DNA from: an uncultured Lachnospiraceae bacterium | Lineage (GTDB): Bacteria; Bacillota_A; Clostridia; Lachnospirales; Lachnospiraceae | Assembly: GCA_910588595.1 (NCBI GenBank) | Contig: CAJUQU010000022.1 | Coordinates: 15,985 to 26,134, forward strand | DNA: 10,150 nt | Direction: 5' to 3' | In this document: positions 1 to 6,365 of the stretch, one piece after another | Layout: each line of letters starts with the position of its first letter | Position numbering within the stretch: position 1 is the first letter of the stretch | The notes under the pieces: generated by a model | The model's input: only the letters and a program-made list of their open reading frames with translations | Told to the model about the DNA's origin: nothing | Database searches by the model: none | Position numbers and translations under genes: made by a program

Positions 1-236
1 AGGAAGATGTCCGCATGTTTGCCGACAAGACGCTCGAGGCGGGCGGATCCATCAAAGCTTTCTTTCCGTTTTTGAGCAAAGAAGATCGGATTACATTCAC
101 ACAGAAAACTTTTGAGAGCGGAGCTTCCATCAAAGGGTTCCTTCCGTTTTTAGATAAGGAAGATGTCCGCATGTTTGCCGACAAGACGCTCGAGGCGGGC
201 GGATCCATCAACGCCTTCCTTCCGTTCCTGAGCAAA
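1..236 (+). repeat. 78-bp coding tandem repeats (26 residues each)
   Basis: Positions 1-55 are identical to 157-211, an offset of 156 bp or exactly two 78-bp units. The intervening unit (about 79-156) encodes the same pattern with many substitutions. This indicates unit duplication or gene conversion within the open reading frame. Confidence 0.85.
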
Positions 237-281
237 CAGGATATCCGCAATATCGCTTTCACGACAGACGATGAAGAATAA
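3..281 (+). CDS. 3' end of a gene for a 26-residue tandem-repeat protein, function unknown
   Basis: The reading frame is open from the left edge to a TAA at 279-281, so this is the C-terminal part of a longer protein whose start lies outside the window. The ATG at 15 falls inside a repeat and is not a credible start. The visible protein has three full 26-residue units beginning near 3, 81 and 159, then a partial fourth unit and an acidic tail ending DDEE. Each unit follows the pattern E-D-x-x-x-F-x-x-K-T-x-E-x-G-x-S-I-x-x-F-x-P-F-L-x-K. This periodicity suggests a short helical solenoid, which is inference. Units 1 and 3 are almost identical in DNA, while unit 2 is diverged. I do not recognise the family. 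No membrane segment or enzymatic motif is visible. The gene converges on spoVG and ends at a shared terminator. Confidence 0.75.
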   Translation, partial: EDVRMFADKTLEAGGSIKAFFPFLSKEDRITFTQKTFESGASIKGFLPFLDKEDVRMFADKTLEAGGSINAFLPFLSKQDIRNIAFTTDDEE

Positions 282-292
282 AGGCTGTGCAT

Positions 293-326
293 AAAAAGGC
301 CATCCGCTATGAACGGATGGCTTTTT
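293..326. terminator. Bidirectional intrinsic terminator between the repeat gene and spoVG
   Basis: An A-run at 293-297 precedes stem CCATCCG (300-306), a 7-nt loop, stem CGGATGG (314-320), C and five T residues (322-326). A-run and T-run extend the stem past one bulged base, so the element can terminate both the plus-strand repeat gene and minus-strand spoVG. Confidence 0.85.
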
Positions 327-350
327 ACCCACATTTTATACAATAATACG

Positions 351-632
351 CTAAGAAACTACTTCCTCGTCCGGCTCTAAGAGTGCCTTCTCGTAACTTT
401 CAAGAATTGTTTTCTGGATCGTGTCCCTTGTGTTTGAATTGATCGGATGCGCGATATCCCTGTACTCACCGTCGGCTGATTTCTTGCTCGGCATCGCGAT
501 GAACAGACCTTTCTCACCCTCGATCACCTTAATGTCATGAACCACAAATTCATCATCGAGTGTGATCGAAACTACTGCTTTCATTTTTCCCTCTTTTGTG
601 ATTTTTCGAACGCGAACATCTGTTATTCTCAT
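351..632 (-). CDS. spoVG: SpoVG family nucleic-acid-binding regulator
   Basis: This encodes a 93-residue protein beginning MRITDVRVRK, the typical start of SpoVG, and of full length for the family. SpoVG is a small site-specific DNA/RNA-binding protein that affects sporulation septation, and envelope or virulence genes in other Firmicutes. The family-typical central stretch with FVVHDIKVIEG, GLFIAMPS and YRDIAHPI is present. The open frame reaches a TTG at 653, but the ATG at 632 is preferred: it matches the family N-terminus and has a strong GGGGG ribosome site 8 nt upstream, inside the TTG-started extension. The gene lies 48 bp after glgD on the same strand and ends before a bidirectional terminator. 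A likely separate promoter sits in the last bases of glgD, so it may be transcribed both with the glycogen genes and alone. Confidence 0.95.
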   Translation of the reverse strand: MRITDVRVRKITKEGKMKAVVSITLDDEFVVHDIKVIEGEKGLFIAMPSKKSADGEYRDIAHPINSNTRDTIQKTILESYEKALLEPDEEVVS

Positions 633-639
633 TCTTTTG

Positions 640-649
640 TCCCCCTTTT
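640..649 (-). promoter_or_regulatory. spoVG ribosome binding site that fixes the ATG start
   Basis: On the minus strand AAAAGGGGGA lies with its G-run (641-645) 8 nt before the ATG at 632-630. It would be internal to the longer TTG-initiated frame, which supports the shorter protein. Confidence 0.75.
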
Positions 650-679
650 GCAAGTCCTGTTTCCTTTTGTTGATTTTTT

Positions 680-709
680 GTTATAAAACATACCTCTCAT
701 TTTTCTCAA
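680..709 (-). promoter_or_regulatory. Candidate sigma-A promoter for spoVG inside the glgD 3' end
   Basis: Minus-strand -35 TTGAGA (709-704, 5 of 6 consensus), 18-bp spacer, -10 TATAAC (685-680, 5 of 6). Transcription would begin near 673, giving a leader of about 40 nt before the spoVG ATG. Predicted by eye only; an additional sporulation-sigma promoter cannot be excluded. Confidence 0.45.
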
Positions 710-1799
710 CCACAACTTTTATGCCGGTCTCCCCGACGTGGTGTGAGTTTGCTCGAATAGTATCTCGGCTCTCTACTATACAATTTTCAATGTGGGTGTT
801 ATCGCCTAGATACACATCATTTAAAATGATGGAGTTTTTAATAGTACAGTTGTTGCCGACAAAAACCTCCTTGAACAGGATCGAATTTTCCACCGTTCCA
901 TTTACGATACATCCGCTTGAGATCAGGCTGTTTCGAACCTGTGCTCCCGGATTGTACTTTGCAGGCGGCAAGTCGTCAACCTTGGAATATACGTCCGGAT
1001 ACTGTTTGAAGAAATAGTCGCGGATCTCCTTTTTGAGGAAATCCATGTTCGTGCCATAGTAGTCCTCGACTGTCGCGATGTTCCTCCAGTAGGATTCGAT
1101 CCTGTAACCGTATATCCGCTTAACATCTTTATAGCGTATAAGGATGTCCTGCACGAGATCGTGCCGTCCCTCCTCGGCGCTCTTCTCAATCAGTTCGATG
1201 AGCTGTCTGCGCCTGATCACATAGATCCCGCACGACACGGTCTTTGACCTCGCCACCATGGGTTTCTCCTCGAACTCCTCGATACGCCCGTCGTCGTTCA
1301 TCCTGACAACGCCGTACCGATCCACATCCGCATCCTCGGACATTTCCTTCACCACAACAGTGATGTCCGCCTTCTTTGCGATGTGGTATTCCAACACTTT
1401 ATTGTAATCCATCTTGTAGACGCAGTCGCCCGTGGCGATGACTACATATGGCTCGTGACTTCTCTTTAAAAACAGGAGATTCTGGTAGATACTGTCCGCT
1501 GTTCCCTGATACCAGTTGCTGTTCTCAGGCGTGACTGTCGGTGTGAAAGTGTACAGACCTCCCTGCTTGCGTCCGAAATCCCACCACTTCGATGAACTTA
1601 AGTGTTCATGAAGACTTCTAGAGTTGTACTGTGTGATCACCGCAACTTTCTGAATGTGCGAGTTGGACATATTACTCAATACAAAATCAATACTTCTATA
1701 GCTGCCTGCAATCGGCATCGCAGAGATTGCTCTCTTGTGGGACAGCGCCCCCATCTTCCTGCTGTTACCGCCAGCTAATACAATTCCTAATGCTCTCAT
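681..1799 (-). CDS. glgD: Glucose-1-phosphate adenylyltransferase regulatory subunit GlgD
   Basis: A 372-residue paralogue of the GlgC protein encoded just upstream. In Firmicutes GlgD pairs with GlgC and modulates ADP-glucose synthesis, the committed step of bacterial glycogen formation; it usually has little activity alone. It keeps the nucleotidyltransferase core, including YRSIDFVLSN, WYQGTADSIYQNL, GDCVYKMDY (Asp125) and FEEKP. A C-terminal left-handed beta-helix with hexapeptide-like repeats (residues about 285-360) is also retained. The N-terminal nucleotide loop is altered: AGGNSRKMGALS (residues 9-20) replaces the GxGSRL loop of its partner, consistent with a regulatory role. The start ATG has GGAG about 8 nt upstream. 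It follows glgC by 60 bp and precedes spoVG by 48 bp. Confidence 0.93.
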   Translation of the reverse strand: MRALGIVLAGGNSRKMGALSHKRAISAMPIAGSYRSIDFVLSNMSNSHIQKVAVITQYNSRSLHEHLSSSKWWDFGRKQGGLYTFTPTVTPENSNWYQGTADSIYQNLLFLKRSHEPYVVIATGDCVYKMDYNKVLEYHIAKKADITVVVKEMSEDADVDRYGVVRMNDDGRIEEFEEKPMVARSKTVSCGIYVIRRRQLIELIEKSAEEGRHDLVQDILIRYKDVKRIYGYRIESYWRNIATVEDYYGTNMDFLKKEIRDYFFKQYPDVYSKVDDLPPAKYNPGAQVRNSLISSGCIVNGTVENSILFKEVFVGNNCTIKNSIILNDVYLGDNTHIENCIVESRDTIRANSHHVGETGIKVVVEKNERYVL

Positions 1800-1826
1800 T
1801 TTATATCTCCATTCTTGTTATATCAT

Positions 1827-1858
1827 CACGAAAAAACTCCTGTATATATTTTTTCGTG
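1827..1858. other. AT-rich hairpin between glgC and glgD
   Basis: A perfect 10-bp inverted repeat, CACGAAAAAA (1827-1836) and TTTTTTCGTG (1849-1858), with a 12-nt loop, starts 1 bp after the glgC stop. On the minus strand the loop contains AGGAG, which resembles a ribosome site. The stem is AT-rich and lies inside the operon, so it is more likely an mRNA-processing or partial-termination element than a full terminator. That role is inference. Confidence 0.6.
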
Positions 1859-1859
1859 C

Positions 1860-3128
1860 TCAATCTCCCACTTTTATCAATGTCTTGCCGCTGTCCAACA
1901 CGCCATTTGGATAATCGGAAATCACAGTCTCACCGAAAACGACTGCATTTTTGCCGATCTTAACATTAGCAGGAACGATCGATCTCTCACCGATCGTAAC
2001 AAGACCGCTGTTGTAAATATCAGGTCTTGTATCATTTTCCTTCTCAGGAAGTGTGCCAAGCTGTGTCTCGCTGCCCACCTGCGAATACTCGTCTATGATC
2101 GCCTTCTCCACGGTACAATGGTCCCCGATCTGTGTCTGGTTCATGATAATGGAATTGCGCACGACAGTCCCTTCTCCGATGACAACGCCGCAGCCGATGA
2201 CTGAATTGTAAACCTGTCCATAAATCTCCGAGCCCTCTCCGATAATGCTGCGCTCGACGACACTGTCTGCTGCGATATACTGGGGTGGCAGAACCTCGCT
2301 CTTTGTGTAGATCTTCCAATATTCCTCGTAGAGGTTAAATTCTGGTACAATATCGATCAGCTCCATGTTTGCTTCCCAGTAAGAGCTCAGTGTGCCGACA
2401 TCTTTCCAGTATCCATTAAATTCGTAGGAATACATCGGACAACCCTTTTCATGACAGTATGGAATGACATGCTTACCAAAATCAAGTGCAGGCTGGTCTG
2501 CCTTTGCGATCAGCGCCTCCTTAAGTACTTTCCAATCAAATATGTAAATTCCCATGGAAGCCAGGTTGCTCCTTGGGTTCTCCGGTTTCTCTTCAAAGTC
2601 TATGATCTTCTTATTCTCATCTGTAATAACAATTCCAAATCGCTTTGCCTCCTCGATCGGCACTGGCATTGATGCGATCGTCACTTCCGAACCGCTCTCT
2701 TTGTGAAAGTCAAGCATCACTTCGTAATCCATCTTGTAGATATGGTCCCCTGAGAGAATCAGCACATAGTCAGGGTTGTAATTCTCCATATACTCAAGAT
2801 TCTGAAAAATAGCGTTTGCAGTTCCGGTGTACCACTCGCTCTCACTGCTCTTCTCATAAGGCGGCAGCACTGTCACACCGCCGACATTTCGGTCCAGATC
2901 CCATGGGATACCGATACCAATATGTGTATTCAGCTTCAACGGCTGATACTGTGTAAGCACTCCGACTGTGTCAATACCGGAATTAATACAGTTGCTCAGC
3001 GGGAAGTCAATGATCCGGTATTTCCCTCCAAAAGCAACCGCCGGCTTTGCCATTTTCGATGTCAGGACACCCAGTCGCGAACCCTGTCCACCTGCTAAAA
3101 GCATGGCAATCATTTCTTTTTTAATCAT
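1860..3128 (-). CDS. glgC: Glucose-1-phosphate adenylyltransferase (ADP-glucose pyrophosphorylase) catalytic subunit
   Basis: The enzyme makes ADP-glucose and pyrophosphate from ATP and glucose 1-phosphate, supplying glycogen synthase. The 422-residue product shows the full set of family motifs. The nucleotide loop AGGQGSRLGVLT (residues 12-23) is intact, followed by YRIIDFPLSN and WYTGTANAIFQNL. Further on are SGDHIYKMDY with the metal-binding Asp128, FEEKPENP and GYWKDVGT. The C-terminal third is a left-handed beta-helix built of hexapeptide repeats, the usual oligomerisation and allosteric domain. The start has AGGGGT 6 nt upstream and an extended -10 promoter about 65 bp upstream. It is the first gene of a glgC-glgD(-spoVG) leftward unit and is divergent from murC. 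No glycogen synthase or branching gene is in the window. Confidence 0.96.
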   Translation of the reverse strand: MIKKEMIAMLLAGGQGSRLGVLTSKMAKPAVAFGGKYRIIDFPLSNCINSGIDTVGVLTQYQPLKLNTHIGIGIPWDLDRNVGGVTVLPPYEKSSESEWYTGTANAIFQNLEYMENYNPDYVLILSGDHIYKMDYEVMLDFHKESGSEVTIASMPVPIEEAKRFGIVITDENKKIIDFEEKPENPRSNLASMGIYIFDWKVLKEALIAKADQPALDFGKHVIPYCHEKGCPMYSYEFNGYWKDVGTLSSYWEANMELIDIVPEFNLYEEYWKIYTKSEVLPPQYIAADSVVERSIIGEGSEIYGQVYNSVIGCGVVIGEGTVVRNSIIMNQTQIGDHCTVEKAIIDEYSQVGSETQLGTLPEKENDTRPDIYNSGLVTIGERSIVPANVKIGKNAVVFGETVISDYPNGVLDSGKTLIKVGD

Positions 3129-3467
3129 GTTGTCACCCCTACTTGCATAATAATAGGCTTAGCGCACTTTTGCACAAAACATACCCTAATTTATTATAGC
3201 ATACTATTTCATTAAAGGGAACAACTTTAACATCATTCGCAAGAATATTTCTATACATTTTTTACAAAATAATGCATTTTGCTGTCAGAGATCCCAAAAT
3301 TCTATATACAAACCAAATTTTATTGCCTTTCACTATGGAAAAGTTACCTTCTGAGGTGTATATTAATAGAAGTATCACAATAAAATGAAACAAGCGCACA
3401 TTGCTGTACTGGAAATAGGATTTCAATAACATGCGTTTTTAAACAAATCAACAGGAAGGAACATAGA
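3129..3467. other. Divergent intergenic region glgC / murC
   Basis: This 339-bp AT-rich spacer holds the glgC promoter on the minus strand and must hold the murC promoter on the plus strand. The best plus-strand candidate is weak: TGGAAA (3336-3341), a 17-bp spacer and TATATT (3359-3364). A 14-codon frame with a poor ribosome site runs from 3385 to 3429; I do not call it a gene. No DnaA-box match, RNA gene or large repeat was seen here. Confidence 0.5.
3193..3201 (-). promoter_or_regulatory. Extended -10 promoter for glgC-glgD
   Basis: Minus-strand TGC-TATAAT (3201-3193) is a perfect -10 with the extended TGn element. No good -35 lies at 17 bp, but an extended -10 can act without one. Transcription would start near 3186, giving a leader of about 58 nt. 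Confidence 0.6.
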
Positions 3468-4850
3468 ATGATGTATCAGATAAATTTTGACAACCCCATC
3501 CATGTACATTTTATCGGAATCGGAGGGATCAGCATGTCCGGTCTCGCCCAGATCCTGATCGAGGCGGGTTTTACAGTCAGCGGGTCGGACGCGAAAAAAT
3601 CCGCGCTCACGCAGCATCTTGTCTCCATGGGGGCAAAGATCAACTATCCGCAGATGGCAAGCAACATCAACGACTCGATCGACCTTGTCGTATACACTGC
3701 CGCGATCGCTCATGACAATCCTGAGTTTGCCGCTGCTGCCGAGAAAAATATCCCACTCATGACGCGCGCAGACCTGCTTGGTCAGATCATGAAAAACCAC
3801 AAAATCCCCATCGCGATCAGCGGAACACATGGAAAAACCACCACCACTTCCATGGTGTCGGAGGTGCTTCTCGCCGCAGACGCTGATCCCACTCTGTCCA
3901 TCGGAGGGATCCTCAAATCCATCGGGGGCAATATCCGTGTCGGCAGATCAGACTATTTTGTGACGGAGGCATGTGAGTACACAAACTCCTTTTTGAGTTT
4001 CTTCCCCCGCATCAGCATCATCCTCAATGTCGAAGAAGATCACATGGACTTTTTTAAGGATATCGACGATATCCGCCATTCCTTCAGACGTTTCGCTGAA
4101 ATCCTTCCGGATGACGGCTGCCTGATCATCAACAGGGATATCGACCACATAGAACAGATCGTTGAGGGACTTCGCTGCAGGATCATCACCTTCGGCGCAG
4201 ACGCATCGGCAGACTACAGTTTTACCGATGCCGTCTACGATGAACTTGGACGCGCCTCCTACACCCTTGTCCGAAAGGGACGCAGCTGCGGCACCGTCAG
4301 CCTCGGTGTCGTGGGTGAACATAATATCCTGAACTCACTGTCCGTCATTGCACTGATGGATATCCTTGGCTTTGATACGGATATCGTGCTCCGTGCACTG
4401 TCCGCTTTCTCAGGCACAGAAAGACGTTTTGAGCTCAAGGGCGAAGTCGCCGGCGTCAAGATCCTAGACGATTACGCACACCACCCCACGGAGATCACCG
4501 CCACCTTGAAAGCCGCAGTCAATTATCCGCACAGAACCTTGTGGTGCGTGTTCCAGCCGCATACTTACACGCGCACAAAAGCATTTTTGTCAGATTTTGC
4601 CAAGGCACTTTCTCTGGCAGACAAGGTCGTGCTGACAGACATCTACGCCGCGAGGGAGAAAAATACGATCGGGATCAGCTCGGCTGATCTGCTGCAGGAA
4701 CTGGAAAAAACGGGGACGGAATGCTATTATATTCAGAGCTTTGACGAGATCGAAAATTTTTTATTAAAAAATTGTATCGACGGCGATTTGTTGATAACTA
4801 TGGGCGCCGGAGATGTCGTAAAAATCGGTGAAAATCTGCTCGGTATCTAA
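3468..4850 (+). CDS. murC: UDP-N-acetylmuramate--L-alanine ligase MurC
   Basis: MurC is a cytoplasmic ATP-dependent ligase that adds L-alanine to UDP-N-acetylmuramic acid, the first amino acid of the peptidoglycan stem. The 460-residue length is normal. The N-terminal UDP-binding domain has HFIGIGGISMSG (residues 14-25). The ATP loop is SGTHGKTTTTS (118-128). The central domain has EEDHMD (189-194) and GEHNILN (283-289). The C-terminal domain has RRFELKG and DDYAHHPTE (334-342), followed by FQPHTYTRT and GAGDV. Two ATG codons are adjacent (3468, 3471); AGGAAGGA at 3453-3460 fits either, and 3468 is given. The gene is divergent from glgC. Its TAA is followed directly by a DnaA box, and its terminator lies inside the DnaA-box array. 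The last 120 bp are more AT-rich than the rest. Confidence 0.97.
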   Translation: MMYQINFDNPIHVHFIGIGGISMSGLAQILIEAGFTVSGSDAKKSALTQHLVSMGAKINYPQMASNINDSIDLVVYTAAIAHDNPEFAAAAEKNIPLMTRADLLGQIMKNHKIPIAISGTHGKTTTTSMVSEVLLAADADPTLSIGGILKSIGGNIRVGRSDYFVTEACEYTNSFLSFFPRISIILNVEEDHMDFFKDIDDIRHSFRRFAEILPDDGCLIINRDIDHIEQIVEGLRCRIITFGADASADYSFTDAVYDELGRASYTLVRKGRSCGTVSLGVVGEHNILNSLSVIALMDILGFDTDIVLRALSAFSGTERRFELKGEVAGVKILDDYAHHPTEITATLKAAVNYPHRTLWCVFQPHTYTRTKAFLSDFAKALSLADKVVLTDIYAAREKNTIGISSADLLQELEKTGTECYYIQSFDEIENFLLKNCIDGDLLITMGAGDVVKIGENLLGI

Positions 4851-5021
4851 TTATCCACATTATCCACATCTTTTTGTGACCAAATCGTCAGAAAAAGGTG
4901 TGGATATTTTTTGTTATCATCCACATTCCCCTTCATAAAAATCCACATGTTACCTTTGTGGTTTAACGAGGGATCGGAACATATCCACCCGTGGATATCC
5001 ACATTATCCACATTATCCACA
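4851..5021. promoter_or_regulatory. Dense DnaA-box array between murC and the primosome genes
   Basis: The DnaA consensus TTATCCACA occurs perfectly on the plus strand at 4851-4859, 4860-4868, 5004-5012 and 5013-5021. Single-mismatch boxes lie at 4899-4907 (minus, ATATCCACA), 4917-4925 (plus, TCATCCACA) and 4995-5003 (plus, ATATCCACA). Two-mismatch candidates lie at 4939-4947 (plus), 4957-4965 (minus), 4981-4989 (plus) and 4990-4998 (minus). Boxes 4851/4860 and 4995/5004/5013 abut head to tail with no spacing. GTGGATATCCAC (4991-5002) is a 12-bp palindrome formed by two overlapping boxes of opposite strand. The boxes lie 70 bp or more upstream of the next gene's -10. Binding by DnaA is established for this motif in general; the role here (promoter control, titration or origin) is inference. 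Confidence 0.85.
4860..4912 (+). terminator. murC intrinsic terminator whose stem is made of DnaA boxes
   Basis: The arms 4861-4880 and 4887-4906 pair over 20 positions with one G-U and one mismatch (4876/4891), closing a 6-nt loop (4881-4886). A T-run at 4907-4912 follows, so this should terminate murC transcripts. The outer 8 bp of each arm belong to DnaA boxes: TTATCCACA at 4860-4868 and, on the other strand, ATATCCACA at 4899-4907. Confidence 0.7.
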
Positions 5022-5068
5022 CTGCCCGAAAACCTAGTATTCACAAGGGTTTCAGCGGGGTGGCGGGC

Positions 5069-5096
5069 TTGCTTTTTTTCACAGGTGTGCTACAAT
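5069..5096 (+). promoter_or_regulatory. Promoter of the DnaD-like / DnaI-like operon
   Basis: -35 TTGCTT (5069-5074), a 16-bp spacer and -10 TACAAT (5091-5096), with an extended TGC (5088-5090) directly before the -10. Transcription would start near 5103, giving a leader of about 70 nt. The last DnaA box ends 47 bp before the -35, a position that permits activation or looping more readily than direct blocking. Confidence 0.65.
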
Positions 5097-5114
5097 ACAC
5101 TTACCTTACAGATC

Positions 5115-5133
5115 CCAGCGGCTCCCACGCTGG
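5115..5133 (+). other. Hairpin in the leader of the DnaD-like gene
   Basis: CCAGCG (5115-5120), a 7-nt loop, CGCTGG (5128-5133). It would form 12 nt or so from the predicted transcript start and has no following T-run, so it may stabilise the 5' end rather than terminate. The role is inference. Confidence 0.5.
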
Positions 5134-5172
5134 ATTTATACTAAGGAATTTATAACCGGACGGAGGTCTATT

Positions 5173-6333
5173 ATGAATCGTGTCAATATTTACCGGGCTG
5201 CCACAAATGATCAGACAAGCATTGCAAATTTATTCATTGACGAATATATGGCAGATGCCAACGACGCACAGCTCAAGATCTATCTTTTTCTGCTCCGCAT
5301 GATGAACGCAAATCTCCCAACGAGCGTGACTGATATCGCGGACAAGTTTAACTACACAGAAAAGGATGTGCTCAGGTCGCTGATGTATTGGGAGTCCAGA
5401 CAGCTTCTTGCACTTGACTTCGACGCGTCTCACAACCTGTCCGGAATCAGGGTTCTTTCACTCGATAACACATACGAGGCGCCCAGAACAGCACCCCGTA
5501 TCACTCCGGTCTTATCCTTTATCAGACCGGCTTCTATGCAGACGGGCATGACTGCCAGAGCCGGAATCACTCCGCCGGCTGCGAATCGTACTGCCGCAGC
5601 CGCCGGCAGCCGCCCCGCAAACGACAAATTTGACAACCGTGAGATCTCCAAACCGGATTACACGCTCGACGAGCTCCGGGACTTTAAGAACAACGAGGAT
5701 ATCGAACAGCTGCTGATGGTCACGGAACAGTATGTTGCAAGACCACTGACGCGCAGCGACATGGAAACCATCCTCTTTCTGTATGACAGGCTCGGCTTCT
5801 CGACAGACCTGATCGACTATCTGGTACAGCACTGTGTAGAGCGCGGCAAGAAAGATTTCCGCTACATTGAAAAAGTGGCTTTGGCGTGGCATGAGCAGGG
5901 GATCACTTCACCTGCAGACGCACAGAATGCATCGCGCAAGTATGACAAGGTTGTCTACACGATCATGAAGTCCCTTGGCAAAAATGCATCTCCGGCTCCA
6001 AAGGAGCTTGAATACATAAATAAATGGACGAAGGAATACGGTTTTCTGCTGGATGTGATCCAGGAAGCATGCGACAAGACGGTCATGACGACGGACAACC
6101 ACCGCTTCGCATACGCGGACGGGATCCTCTCCAAATGGTATCGTGCCGGTGTGCATCACAAGACTGACATCCCGGCTGCTGACGCTGCCTACAAGCAAAC
6201 CGCCCAGAGTGCGGACAAGCCGCGCAGGACGAACAACAAAAATGACAATATCGTAACCAAGAATAAATTTAACAATTTCGCACAAAATACGTACGACTTT
6301 GATGAGCTGGAACAGAATATACTGAGCAACTAA
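5173..6333 (+). CDS. DnaD/DnaB-family primosome protein (helicase-loading)
   Basis: The 386-residue protein has an N-terminal winged-helix-like domain (about 15-100, FIDEYM...AQLKIYLFLLRM) typical of DnaD/DnaB proteins. A Pro/Ala-rich linker (about 105-160) follows, then two DnaD C-terminal domains. The first runs from about 163 to 246 and ends in Y231-IEKVALA-W239. The second runs from about 250 to 330 and ends in Y314-ADGILSK-W322. The tail is Asn-rich and basic. In Firmicutes these proteins act with DnaA at the origin, or with PriA at stalled forks, to recruit the helicase loader. The duplicated C-terminal domain resembles Bacillus DnaB more than DnaD, so I give no symbol; annotation as dnaD-like is safe. 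The ATG has GGAGG 6 nt upstream. The gene follows the DnaA-box array and is 32 bp before a DnaI-like gene, almost certainly co-transcribed. Confidence 0.9.
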   Translation: MNRVNIYRAATNDQTSIANLFIDEYMADANDAQLKIYLFLLRMMNANLPTSVTDIADKFNYTEKDVLRSLMYWESRQLLALDFDASHNLSGIRVLSLDNTYEAPRTAPRITPVLSFIRPASMQTGMTARAGITPPAANRTAAAAGSRPANDKFDNREISKPDYTLDELRDFKNNEDIEQLLMVTEQYVARPLTRSDMETILFLYDRLGFSTDLIDYLVQHCVERGKKDFRYIEKVALAWHEQGITSPADAQNASRKYDKVVYTIMKSLGKNASPAPKELEYINKWTKEYGFLLDVIQEACDKTVMTTDNHRFAYADGILSKWYRAGVHHKTDIPAADAAYKQTAQSADKPRRTNNKNDNIVTKNKFNNFAQNTYDFDELEQNILSN

Positions 6334-6365
6334 ACAAAATGAAGAACAAATGAGGTACGCGATAC

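Noticed and set aside
562..1017. 151-residue plus-strand open frame
   Set aside because: It lies opposite spoVG and glgD, both with clear family motifs, and has no recognisable domain or ribosome site.
3385..3429. 14-codon frame upstream of murC as a leader peptide
   Set aside because: There is no good ribosome site, no amino-acid run suggesting attenuation and no terminator after it, so chance is the simpler explanation.
4851..5021. Short direct repeats as a CRISPR array or plasmid iterons
   Set aside because: The 9-bp unit is the DnaA consensus, spacers are absent or irregular and occur on both strands, and there is no Rep or cas gene nearby.
4847..5044. 65-residue minus-strand frame with VDNVDN repeats
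   Set aside because: The repeated residues arise from translating the tandem DnaA boxes; there is no start context and the DNA is better explained as binding sites.
5004..5060. DnaA-trio and unwinding element right of the last boxes
   Set aside because: The following DNA is GC-rich (around 5050-5070) and lacks a clear run of TAG/TAA-type trios, so a complete Bacillus-style origin is not supported on that side.
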